A DNA stretch of 64,000 nt from Myceligenerans pegani (lineage in GTDB: Bacteria; Actinomycetota; Actinomycetes; Actinomycetales; Cellulomonadaceae), in the NCBI RefSeq assembly GCF_014892515.1, contig NZ_JADBGR010000105.1:85971-149970 (forward strand), given 5' to 3'. The position numbers and the translations under genes were made by a program. Positions 8,451 to 17,600 of the stretch are shown piece after piece; position 1 is the stretch's first letter, and each line of letters begins with the position of its first letter. The notes under the pieces are model-generated. The model saw only the letters and a list, made by a program, of their open reading frames with translations, did not search any database and was not told where the DNA came from.

Positions 8451-11400
8451 CTACACCTGCATGTCGACGAAGCGCTGGTAGTGGCCCTGGAAGGCGACCG
8501 TGATGACGTCCGTGGGGCCGTTACGATGCTTGGCCACGATCAGATCCGCCTCGCCGGCCCGCGGGGACTCCTTCTCGTAGGCGTCCTCGCGGTGCAGCAG
8601 GATCACGACGTCCGCATCCTGCTCGATGCTGTTGTGGACGGCGATCCCATTGGCGATGAAGTTGTGGGTACCGAGTACCGTGGCGTCGAATACCTGCTTC
8701 TCGCCGGACGGTTCGATCGCGACGACCTCGTCCCAGAGGAGGTCGTTGACCGCCATGATCTCCAGCTCCTCGCTGTCGAGTACCTGAGCGATCTTTCCGA
8801 GACGCTGCCGCGACGGTGCCGACTTGTAGAGCGCGCTGCCGCAGTACTGCGTGCCGATCGCCGCCTGGAACTGCCGATGCGTCATCCCCTTCTCGGTGAG
8901 TACCGCTCGGACGTCCTCCCACACCTGCTTCGGCACCGTGTCGATGTTCGTGTTCGCCTTGGTGTCGCGGATGATCGCAAGCAGACGCTCGGCGACGTCA
9001 CCGCGATCCCCATGGACACCGATCTCCTGAAGGAAGCGGCGTTGATCGTCGACTCCGGAAACATCAAGTGTGTAGCCAGGCCGGTAGCTGCTCTCGAGGG
9101 TGACGTCGCGGATCCTCGTCGAGATGCCGAACCGCAGCAGAAGGCGGGACAACCCGTCGAGGAGTGTCCGAGACGTCGATGCGTAGTAGATCCGCCCGCT
9201 GCGCCCGTTCTTGTTGATCGTCACGGAGCCGTCGGTCGCCCAGATGTGCCTGATGAACAGGGCGATCTGACGCTTCGGCAGGTGATGCACCCCTGTGGGG
9301 ATGAACTTCTCGTGGCTGCGTGCGCCGAACAGCCCCATGTCGTCGAGCCAGGCGGCGATCGGGTTGCGCCTGCCGCGAGCCAGCTTGAACGGAGCGGGCA
9401 GCCGGAGCGTCGTCACCCGGGCTTGGGCGTAGTCGTCGCGGATCGGCGTGATGCCGAACGCCTCGGCCGCCTCGGTCACGGCCGCGAGGTTCCGCTCGTC
9501 CACGGATGCGTACCGAATCGGCTGCCGCTTCACGAAGGATCCGTCGCCGAGCAGGTGGGCGAGCATGACCACCTTGCGGTCGTCCCACTCGGCATCCCGC
9601 TCCGGCGCGGGCACATGCCGTGGCACGCCGATCCGGGAACCCACGGCCAGGTCTTCGAGAGGCGTCCATCCCTCGTAGGTCAGGAACGGATGGTTCCCTG
9701 TCGCCTCGATCTCCTTGCCCGAGGCGAGTCGCAGCTTGTACGTCGGCTTGACACCGGTCGGGAAGACATGGGTGAGGTGCCGACGCACGTACTGCAGCCG
9801 TTCGTTGAGCGCCCAGACCGGGACGTCCTTGGCGTTGAGCGCATGCAACTCGCCCATGGTGGTCTCAGCGCCTGTGTCGGCACGGAGAATGCGGGTGTCC
9901 TCGGTCAGGCAGCCTGACTCGCGCAAATCAGACATCTGCGGTTTCTTGTCGCCGCGCTGCTCCGGGCCCCGGTTGAGCTGGGAGATCGCGATGACCGGGA
10001 CCTCGAGCTCCTTCGCCAGGAGCTTGAGCGCTCGAGAGAACTCCGAGACCTCCTGCTGCCGCGACTCGACCCGCTTGCCCGACGTCATGAGCTGGAGGTA
10101 GTCGATCACGACGAGCTTGAGGTCATGCCGCTGCTTGAGCCGCCGGCACTTGGCCCGGATCTCCATGAGCGACATGTTCGGTGAGTCGTCGATGAACAGC
10201 GGCGCGTCCGAGATCTTGCCCATGGTGGCGGCCAGCTTCTGCCAGTCGCCGTCGTCCATCTTCCCGGACCGCATCCGCGTCAGCGGAACCCGCGCCTCGC
10301 TCGCGAGCAGACGCATGGTGATCTCGTTCCGGCTCATCTCCAGCGAGAAGATCACGGCGGCCTGGTTGTGATGAATGGCCGCATGCCCGGCAACGTTGAT
10401 CCCGAGCACGGAGTTGTGCGTCGGCACCATCGACCGGCTCGCCAGATACAGGTGCGAGGGATGCTCCACCTCGACGCACCGCACGGGCACGGACTCGACC
10501 GGCCGGACGGAGGCGAGGCCCCAGACGCGGTCCGCATCGTGGTAGCCCGGTCCGATCGCCAACTCGGCCCCGGCGGCCATCTTCCCGGCGATCTGCTCCG
10601 TGGTGAGGACCTGGCCGTCGCCCGCAGGACCGACGGCCCACTCGTGCCACGCATCGGCGACGATGACCGTGCCGTCGTCGAACTCGACCTCGTAGCAAGG
10701 TCGGCCCGTCATCACCTCGGTTGCGGCGACGACCCGCGTCGGAGTCCCGTCGCCCGCGATCAGTTCGTCGCCGACGGCGACCTCGCCCATGGTGGTCCAG
10801 CCGGACGGCGTAGGCAGCGGTGTGTCGAGCGCCAGGGCCTTTCCGACCGCCGGGCGGGCCGCCACCACGATCATCTGGCCCGCGTGGAGGCCGTTCGTGA
10901 GGCGGTCGAAGTCGGAGTAGCCCGTCGGGACGCCGACCATGCCCTCGCCACGGCCCTGGGCCGCGTCGATCTCGTCGAACGTGGGGCCGATGATCTCGGA
11001 CAGCGGAAGGTAGTCCTCGCTGGCCCGGCGCTCCGTCACGGCGTAGACCTCGGCCTGGGCGTTGTTCACGACGTCGTCGACGTCGCCGCCCTCGGTCGAG
11101 TAGCCCATCTGCACGATGCGCGTGCCCGCCTCGACGAGCCGCCGCAGGATCGCGCGCTCGCGCACGATCTTCGCGTAGTAGCCGGCGTTGGCGGCCGTCG
11201 GCACGCTCGCCATGAGGTCGTGGATGTACGGCGCGCCGCCGATTCTGGCGAGCTCGCCGCGACGGTTCAGTTCCGCGACGACCGTGATCGCGTCCGCCGG
11301 CTCGCCCCGCCCGTACAGGTCGATGATCGCGTCGTAGATCTGCTCGTGCGCCGGCCGGTAGAAGTCGTTCCCGCGGATCTGCTCGATCACGTCCGCGATG

Positions 11401-11522
11401 GCGTCCTTCGACAGCAGCATGCCGCCGAGCACGCTCATCTCCGCCGCGACGTCCTGCGGTGGTGTGCGGTCGAGACCTGGCCCGGGCCCGGAGTACTCTG
11501 CCTCGAGTTCGTCGATCGACAT
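8451..11522 (-). CDS. dnaB: Replicative DNA helicase DnaB with two inteins
   Basis: A 1023-residue precursor of the hexameric replicative helicase. Without its two inteins the protein would be 454 residues, the normal DnaB length. Extein 1 is residues 1-228 (N-terminal domain and the start of the RecA fold, ending at the P-loop AARPAVGK). Extein 2 is 371-537 (SVLGINVAGHA, the VVIDYLQLM Walker B and the SQLNRGPEQR region, ending SDLRESG). Extein 3 is 965-1023 (SIEQDADVVILLHR and the C-terminus). Both insertions sit at catalytic, highly conserved sites, so the helicase should be inactive until spliced. The start ATG 11522 lies 150-400 bp from a DnaA-box cluster. In many actinobacteria dnaB belongs near rpsF-ssb-rpsR-rplI, which here lies about 17 kb away. 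Confidence 0.97.
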   Translation of the reverse strand: MSIDELEAEYSGPGPGLDRTPPQDVAAEMSVLGGMLLSKDAIADVIEQIRGNDFYRPAHEQIYDAIIDLYGRGEPADAITVVAELNRRGELARIGGAPYIHDLMASVPTAANAGYYAKIVRERAILRRLVEAGTRIVQMGYSTEGGDVDDVVNNAQAEVYAVTERRASEDYLPLSEIIGPTFDEIDAAQGRGEGMVGVPTGYSDFDRLTNGLHAGQMIVVAARPAVGKALALDTPLPTPSGWTTMGEVAVGDELIAGDGTPTRVVAATEVMTGRPCYEVEFDDGTVIVADAWHEWAVGPAGDGQVLTTEQIAGKMAAGAELAIGPGYHDADRVWGLASVRPVESVPVRCVEVEHPSHLYLASRSMVPTHNSVLGINVAGHAAIHHNQAAVIFSLEMSRNEITMRLLASEARVPLTRMRSGKMDDGDWQKLAATMGKISDAPLFIDDSPNMSLMEIRAKCRRLKQRHDLKLVVIDYLQLMTSGKRVESRQQEVSEFSRALKLLAKELEVPVIAISQLNRGPEQRGDKKPQMSDLRESGCLTEDTRILRADTGAETTMGELHALNAKDVPVWALNERLQYVRRHLTHVFPTGVKPTYKLRLASGKEIEATGNHPFLTYEGWTPLEDLAVGSRIGVPRHVPAPERDAEWDDRKVVMLAHLLGDGSFVKRQPIRYASVDERNLAAVTEAAEAFGITPIRDDYAQARVTTLRLPAPFKLARGRRNPIAAWLDDMGLFGARSHEKFIPTGVHHLPKRQIALFIRHIWATDGSVTINKNGRSGRIYYASTSRTLLDGLSRLLLRFGISTRIRDVTLESSYRPGYTLDVSGVDDQRRFLQEIGVHGDRGDVAERLLAIIRDTKANTNIDTVPKQVWEDVRAVLTEKGMTHRQFQAAIGTQYCGSALYKSAPSRQRLGKIAQVLDSEELEIMAVNDLLWDEVVAIEPSGEKQVFDATVLGTHNFIANGIAVHNSIEQDADVVILLHREDAYEKESPRAGEADLIVAKHRNGPTDVITVAFQGHYQRFVDMQV
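8631..9911 (-). other. Intein 2 of DnaB: class 1, LAGLIDADG endonuclease
   Basis: Residues 538-964 (427 aa) of the DnaB precursor, inserted at SDLRESG/SIEQDAD, the site also used by cyanobacterial DnaB inteins. The splicing residues are intact: Cys538 at position 1, block B TGNH (Thr608, His611), C-terminal VHN ending in Asn964, and Ser965 as the +1 nucleophile. A two-motif homing endonuclease is present with LAHLLGDGSF (Asp660) and IRHIWATDGSV (Asp764), both acidic residues kept, so it may still be active. By eye the DNA is less GC-rich than the flanking extein, suggesting a more recent arrival; I did not measure this. Confidence 0.95.
10413..10838 (-). other. Intein 1 of DnaB: class 3 mini-intein in the P-loop
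   Basis: Residues 229-370 (142 aa), inserted inside Walker A between GK228 and Ser371. It begins with Ala rather than Cys/Ser and ends THN, with Ser as the +1 residue. It carries the Trp-Cys-Thr triplet that defines class 3 inteins: Trp295, two residues after block B His293; Cys349 in block F (VPVRCVEV); and Thr368 just before the terminal His-Asn. In this class the block F Cys, not residue 1, attacks the N-terminal splice junction. No endonuclease domain is present. The length fits a minimal splicing domain. Confidence 0.93.
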
Positions 11523-11833
11523 CCGGGCCTCCTCTCTGTGTGACTCGCCTCTGTGTGTCTCGCCGCGTCAGCCACGGTCGATCTGGCCGCCCGCTGAACA
11601 CCCCATCCGGGGCGTTGGCTCCAGTTGTACCCCGGGACACTGACACGGCCGAGCGACACCCCGCAACGCGACCTGTGGACACACCTGTGGATACCGGTGT
11701 GGAAAAGTGGCTCAGGGCTGTGTACACCGGTGGACAACCCTGTGGATAACTGTGGACAAGCCCTGTGCATAACGCTGTCTTATGGCATCTCACCTGCGAT
11801 AACGCTGCCCCCAGCCTGTGGAGGAAGAAAAAG
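11523..11833. other. dnaB upstream region holding a DnaA-box-like cluster
   Basis: Between 11674 and 11772 there are seven 9-mers matching or one to two bases off the DnaA box, all in the same orientation: TGTGGACAC 11674, TGTGGATAC 11686, TGTGGAAAA 11698, GGTGGACAA 11729, TGTGGATAA 11741 (perfect TTATCCACA on the other strand), TGTGGACAA 11751 (perfect actinobacterial TTGTCCACA) and TGTGCATAA 11764. An opposite-strand TTATCCACA lies at 11933-11941. Their spacing is about 10-12 bp within pairs. This resembles an origin, DARS- or datA-like element, or DnaA control of dnaB. No dnaA or dnaN gene is adjacent. Confidence 0.7.
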
Positions 11834-13369
11834 TTGGGCGAGTCTCGTCGCGCCACGCCGACACCTGATGACAACACTCCCGACGCCGCGAGTTCAGACA
11901 CCACGGCCTCTCATGAGCGACCCAACGCGACGTTATCCACAGGCGCGAGCGCACCCGGGAGCCGCCGTCGGGCACCCGTACCTCGCCGTCGTGCACGACA
12001 CGACCACGCACGACACGACCACACGCAGCACCACGACGCACGGCCCGACGGCGGCCGACGTCGTCTCGACCGGGAGATCCTCGGCCTCGCCCTGCCGGCG
12101 CTCGGAGCCCTCATCGCGGAACCGCTGTTCGTCCTGGCCGACTCGGCGATCGTCGGGCACCTCGGCACCGCGCAGCTCGCCGGCCTGAGCCTCGCCTCCA
12201 ACATCCTGCTCACCATCGTCGGACTGTGCGTCTTCCTCGCCTACACGACCACCGCGCAGGTCGCGCGCCTCAGGGGTGCCGGCCGCGAACGCGACGCCCT
12301 GCAGGCCGGGATCGACGGCACCTGGCTCGCGCTCGGCCTCGGCGCCGTCCTCGCGGTCGCCCTGGTCGCGGCTGCCGACTGGACGGTTCTCGCCCTCGGC
12401 GGCCGGGACGACGTCGCCCGCCACGCCGTCACCTACCTGACCTGGGCCGCGCCCGGCCTGATCGGGATGCTCATGGTGAACGCCGCGACGGGTGTGCTGC
12501 GTGGCCTGCGCGACACGCGCACCCCGCTGGTCGTCGCCTCCGTCGGCGCGGTGGTCAACATGATCCTCAACGTCGTGCTCGTGTACGGGGTGGGTCTGGG
12601 CATCGCGGGATCCGCGCTCGGCACCGTGCTCACGCAGTTCGGTATGGCCGCCGCGTTCGGCGCCATCGTCGTGCGCGGGGCTCGTGCGCGAGGCGCGACC
12701 CTGCGTCCGCACGCCCACGGCATCCTCGCCGGCGCCCGCGCCGGACTGCCCCTCGTGATCCGGACGCTGAGCCTGCGCGTGGCGATCCTGCTCACCGTCT
12801 ACGTCGCCACGGGCCTCGGCGCGGCGGCCCTGGCGGGCCACCAGGTCGTCAGCAGCCTGTGGGGACTGGCCGCGTTCGCGCTCGACGCGCTCGCGATCGC
12901 GTCCCAGGCGCTTGTCGGGCACGGCCTCGGAGCCGGCGACGTCGGACGCGTGCGCGACGTGCTACGCCGCTGCCTGCAGTGGGGTGTCGGAGCCGGCGCG
13001 GTGATCGGGCTCGTCATGGCGGCCGGGGGCTGGTGGATAGCGCCGCTGTTCTCGCCCGACGACGGCGTGCGGGTGGCCGCCGCGCTCGGCCTCGCCGTCT
13101 GCGGGGTGACGATGCCCATGGCGGGCTGGGTGTTCGTGCTCGACGGCGTCCTCATCGGCGCCGGGGACGGGCGATACCTCGCGTGGGCCGGGATGTGGAC
13201 ACTCGTCGTGTACGCACCGTTCGCCCTCGCCGTGCATGCGTGGGCGCCCGGTGGCGCCGTCGGCCTGGCCTGGCTGTGGGGCGCGTTCGCGGGTGTCTTC
13301 ATGGCGGCCCGGGCCCTGACGACCGGCCTGCGGGCACGCGGGAACCGCTGGATGATCACGGGCGCGTGA
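11834..13369 (+). CDS. MATE family efflux transporter
   Basis: A 511-residue multidrug/toxin efflux protein of the DinF/NorM (MATE) family. There are twelve hydrophobic segments from about residue 75 on, and the family-typical first helix region LALPALGALIAEPLFVLAD followed by SAIVGHLGTAQLAGLS. The N-terminal 70 residues are a polar, His/Arg/Asp-rich tail encoded by imperfect CACGAC repeats around 11990-12045. No ATG or GTG occurs in frame after 11765, so the start is either ATG 11765 or TTG 11834. I prefer the TTG because GGAGGAAG lies 6 nt upstream. It is divergent from dnaB across the DnaA-box cluster. The substrate is unknown. Confidence 0.85.
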   Translation: MGESRRATPTPDDNTPDAASSDTTASHERPNATLSTGASAPGSRRRAPVPRRRARHDHARHDHTQHHDARPDGGRRRLDREILGLALPALGALIAEPLFVLADSAIVGHLGTAQLAGLSLASNILLTIVGLCVFLAYTTTAQVARLRGAGRERDALQAGIDGTWLALGLGAVLAVALVAAADWTVLALGGRDDVARHAVTYLTWAAPGLIGMLMVNAATGVLRGLRDTRTPLVVASVGAVVNMILNVVLVYGVGLGIAGSALGTVLTQFGMAAAFGAIVVRGARARGATLRPHAHGILAGARAGLPLVIRTLSLRVAILLTVYVATGLGAAALAGHQVVSSLWGLAAFALDALAIASQALVGHGLGAGDVGRVRDVLRRCLQWGVGAGAVIGLVMAAGGWWIAPLFSPDDGVRVAAALGLAVCGVTMPMAGWVFVLDGVLIGAGDGRYLAWAGMWTLVVYAPFALAVHAWAPGGAVGLAWLWGAFAGVFMAARALTTGLRARGNRWMITGA

Positions 13370-13416
13370 CAGCCTCCCGGCGTGGTCCGGCCGGCCGCAC
13401 CCCGGCCGCCCCGCGC

Positions 13417-14226
13417 CTACTCCGGGACGCGCAGGCGGTAGCCCACGCCGCGGACGGACGCGACCTCCAGGCCGCGCAGGCGGGGCAACCTGCGGCGGAG
13501 CCGCTTGATCGCGGACGTCACGGCGTCCGCGTCGCCGAGGTATCGGGTGCCCCACACGTGCGCGGTCAGCTCGGCGAACGTCCACACCCGGCCGGGCTGC
13601 GAGGCCAGTGTTGCGAGGAGGTCGAACTCCTGCGCGGAGAGGTGCACCTCCCGGCCGTGGACGCGGACCTCCCGGGCAGCCAGGTCGAGCGTCAGGGGGC
13701 CGCGACCGATCGGGCCGCCCTGCGTGTGGGGGACGACGGGGAAAGCGCCGCTCACCGCCGGAATGGCCCCCGTGACGACGGGGACCTGTCCCGTCGGAGG
13801 CCCGCCGGCGACCGGCGTCGTCCTGCCGTACGGCCCGCTCCCGCTGTACTGCCCCGTCCCGCCGTGGGGCCTCGTCCGCGCCGGCCCGGGGAAGGAATCC
13901 GCCGCCCCGGTCGGCCGGCCATGCCCGCCGCGCCGGCCGTGCGGCGGGAAGGCGACAACGCGGCCGCCCGGTGGATCCTGCGGTGACCGTGCGGAATCGT
14001 AAGGATGCGCAGGGTCGACGGGCTCTTCGGGGTCGGCCGCGGTCGAGGGTTCCGCCGTCGGCGCACGGTCGGGCGCCAGCAGATTGACTGCGCTGTCACT
14101 GTCCGGCACGACGAGCACGGCGTGCTGTCCGCCGAGCACGTGCACCACCTGAGCGACGATCTCCGGGGGAAGCCCGACGCAGACGATGTAGGCGTCACTG
14201 CCGGGGCGAGGTGCGATGCGTGTCAC
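13417..14226 (-). CDS. Winged-helix (OmpR/PhoB-type) DNA-binding regulator without receiver
   Basis: A 269-residue protein with a C-terminal Trans_reg_C winged helix (about 175-268): LTLDLAAREVRVHGREVHLSAQEFDLLATL, the recognition-helix region, and the final VRGVGYRLRVPE. The N-terminal 50 residues form a small alpha/beta segment (AYIVCVGLPPEIVAQVVHVL) without the Asp/Lys residues of a receiver. About 110 Pro/Gly-rich residues follow as linker. It is therefore probably regulated other than by phosphorylation. The start is GTG 14226. It is divergent from the subtilase pair across 470 bp, so it may control them; that is inference from position only. Confidence 0.75.
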   Translation of the reverse strand: MTRIAPRPGSDAYIVCVGLPPEIVAQVVHVLGGQHAVLVVPDSDSAVNLLAPDRAPTAEPSTAADPEEPVDPAHPYDSARSPQDPPGGRVVAFPPHGRRGGHGRPTGAADSFPGPARTRPHGGTGQYSGSGPYGRTTPVAGGPPTGQVPVVTGAIPAVSGAFPVVPHTQGGPIGRGPLTLDLAAREVRVHGREVHLSAQEFDLLATLASQPGRVWTFAELTAHVWGTRYLGDADAVTSAIKRLRRRLPRLRGLEVASVRGVGYRLRVPE

Positions 14227-14696
14227 GTTGGCCTCTCTGGGATTCGGCCGGTTGTCTCGTGGTGCGTGCGTTCACTCGGGGCTGGTCGACGGCGATCGCG
14301 CGTCGTTGCGCTGTCGGTCGGTGCTGTGGGGCGCAGGAGGCAGGATTTGGGTCATTCTGCCGTTTCCTGCGGCCTCGGATCGTTGTCTTCCGTTAATTCC
14401 GTGTTTCAGTATGCCCGGGCGGAAAGTCGCCATGTCGTCTTTACGCCATTCGCTGAGCGCGGCGCGAAGAATTCACCCACAAAGAGCGGGTGAATTTCCT
14501 GTCCAGGCCTTGACACGGATGCCTGACCGAGTTCCGACCGAGTCTTGACCTTGAATCGACCCCGCCATGGCCTGGAGTCGCCGACGCTCCGTCCTTGTTG
14601 CCCCGAGCATCACGAACGACTGTGGTTTCTGGCCCGTAACCGCGGGCCGACATGTGCCTCGGCCACACGGCGGAGGCGCCGAACCATGGAGGCTCC
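14227..14696. other. 470-bp divergent control region of the regulator and first subtilase
   Basis: This long non-coding stretch has a locally AT-rich centre (about 14340-14500). It holds a 9-bp inverted repeat, AATTCACCC (14469-14477) with GGGTGAATT (14487-14495), and a TTGACA -35-like hexamer at 14508-14513 with no convincing -10. The dyad is a candidate operator for the adjacent winged-helix protein. No RNA gene is recognised. Confidence 0.4.
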
Positions 14697-17600
14697 ATGC
14701 AACGTCGCAGCATTGCGCGGCGCGCGAGCACGGCCGTCACCGCGGCATTCGCGCTCCTCGCAACGTCAGCGGTGAGCGCTGCCCCAGCAGCGTTCGCCGG
14801 TCAGCAAGGTACCGACCAGACCCTCGCCGCCGTCGCGGACGACCCGGAGGAGAAGTTCACCTCCGCGGCGCGTGAGCAGCTCGAATCGGAGAAGACCGCC
14901 GCGTTCTGGATCGAGTTCACCGACCGGGCGGATCTCGACCCCGCCAAGGACATCGCCGACTGGGCCGAGCGCGGCCAGTACGTCGTCGACACCCTGCAGG
15001 AGACCTCCGAGGCCGCTCAGGCCGACGTGATCAAGCAGCTCGAGGCCGCTGGCGCGGACTACGAGTCCTACTGGATCAACAACTCCATCTACGTCGAGGA
15101 CGGCACGCTCGCCCTGGCCGACCGGGTCGCGTCGAGCGCGGATGTCGAGAGCATCCACGAGCAGTTCGAGATGCTGGAGATCGCGCCGGTGAAGACCGAG
15201 CCGGCGGACGAGAAGCTCACCACTGCCGTGGAGTGGGGCGTCAGCGAGATCAACGCCCCCGAGGTGTGGGACCTGGGCTTCACGGGCGCGGGCATCACCG
15301 TGGCCAGCTTCGACACCGGCGTCGACGGGAGCCACCCGGCTCTCGCGGACAAGTACCGCGGCATGGGGCCGGACGGCAGCATCGACAACGACTACAACTG
15401 GTTCGACGTCCCCGGCGGTTGCGGCGGCAGCCCGTGCGACACGCAGGGGCACGGCACGCACACCACCGGCACCATGGTGGGTGACGACGGCGCCGGCAAC
15501 CAGGTCGGCGTCGCGCCGGATGCCACATGGATCGCGGCGAACTGCATCGACAACGCGGGCTGCACGCGCGACGACTACCTCGCCGACGCGCAGTGGTTCC
15601 TCGCCCCGACCCGCGCGGACGGCAGCGATCCGGACCCGGCGATGCGCCCGCACGTCGTCAACAACTCGTGGGGTATCCCGCCGGGTGCGCCCGATCCGTA
15701 CGGTTGGATGCGCGACGAGACCCTGGCGTGGGACGCGGCGGGCATCTTCGGCGCGTGGGCCGCGGGCAACGAGGGCTCCGCGTGCGAGACGGCGCGGTTC
15801 CCCGGCGACTACGAGAACACCTACGCCGTGGGTGCCTACGACGTGAACGGCAACATCGCGAGCTTCTCGTCGCGCGGTCCGGGGGAGAACGGCGTCACCA
15901 CGCCGAACATCGCCGCGCCGGGCGTCAACGTGCGCTCGTCCGTCCCGGGCGGCGGCTACTCGAACTCCAGCGGAACCTCGATGGCCACCCCGCACCTCGC
16001 GGGCGCCGTCGCGCTGCTGTGGAGCGCCGCGCCGGCCCTGGTCGGGGACATCGAGGGCACCAAGGCGATCCTGAACCAGACCGCCATCGACACCGAGGAC
16101 CTGCAGTGCGGCGGCACGGCCGGGGAGAACCACGTCTGGGGTGAGGGCAAGCTCGACATCGCCGCGGCGGTCGACGCCGCCCCCACCGCGGGGACCGGCA
16201 CGGTCGCGGGCACGGTCACCGACGCGGCCGACGCGCCGATCGCCGGCGCCACCGTGCTGCTCGACGGCGAACGCGATCGCACCGTCACCACCGGCGAGGA
16301 CGGCGCCTTCTCGGCGACCGTCGTCGCGGGCGACTACGACGTGTCGGCGTCGGCCTTCGGCTACCTGGGCTCCACCCCGGAGCCGGTGACGGTCGCCGAG
16401 GACGAGACGGTGACGGTGCCGATCACGTTGGAGGCCGCCCCGCGGCACAGCGTGTCGGGCGTCGTGACGTTCGCCGACGGCGGTCCGGTGGCGGGCGCCC
16501 CGGTGAGCCTGGGCAGCCATTTCGAGGAGGTCACGACGGCGGAGGACGGCTCGTTCGCGTTCGCGGACGTGCCGGAGGGTACGTACCCGCTCTCCGTGAC
16601 GACGGGCGGCTGCGCCTCGTCGTTCGAGCAGGACGTCGTCGTCGACGGCGACCTGGAGGTGCCCGTGACGATCGAGGCCCTGGTCGACGAGCGCGGGTAC
16701 TCCTGCTCCGTCTCGACCGGCGAGTACCTGCAGGGCGACACGGACACGGGCCTGGCCGGCGACGACAGTGCGACCACGGTCTCCCTGCCGTTCGACTTCA
16801 CCTACTACGGCGAGTCGTACGACACCGCGTACGTGACGACCAACGGCCACGTGAACTTCCTGGCCTCCACCACGGCCTACTCGAACGTGTCGATCCCGGC
16901 GGCGTCCGTGCCGAACGCCGCGATCTACCCGTTCTGGGACGACCTCTACTTCGTCTCGGGTGAGTCGGGGCTCTACGAGGGCACCACCACGGTGGACGGC
17001 ACGGATGCGTACGTGCTGGAGTTCCGGGACGTCGCCCTCTACGGCGACCGGGACGCCCGGCTCGACTTCTCCGTCACCCTGCTCGCGGACGGCGACATCG
17101 TCCTCGGGTACGGCGAGCTCGCCGGCAGCGGGGACACCGCGGCCGGATCCTCGGCGACGGTCGGCATCGAGGACGAGGCGGGCACCGTCGGCCTCGAGTA
17201 CTCCTACAACTCGGCGGCGCTGTCCGAAGGGTTGTCCATCACGTACGACGCACCGCCGCTGGCGACACTGTCGGGCATCGTGAAGGACTACAACACCAAG
17301 GATCCGGTCGCCGGCGCGACCGTCACCATGACCGGGGCGGACGGCGTCAGCGACACCGTCACGACCGGTGACGACGGCCGCTACACGACGATCGTGGGGC
17401 TGGGCACCTACGACCTGAAGTTCTCCGCCGACGACTACGAGCCCGTCGCCAAGCGGGTGGCGCTCACGGAGGACGGCTCGGCGAAGACCCGGAACGCTCA
17501 GCTCAAGGCCGGGCTGCTCACGGTGGACAAGGAGGCGGTCTCCGTCACGAAGCGGCTCGGCGGCGCCCCGGCGACCCGGGGCTTCGTGGTGGCCAACGAG

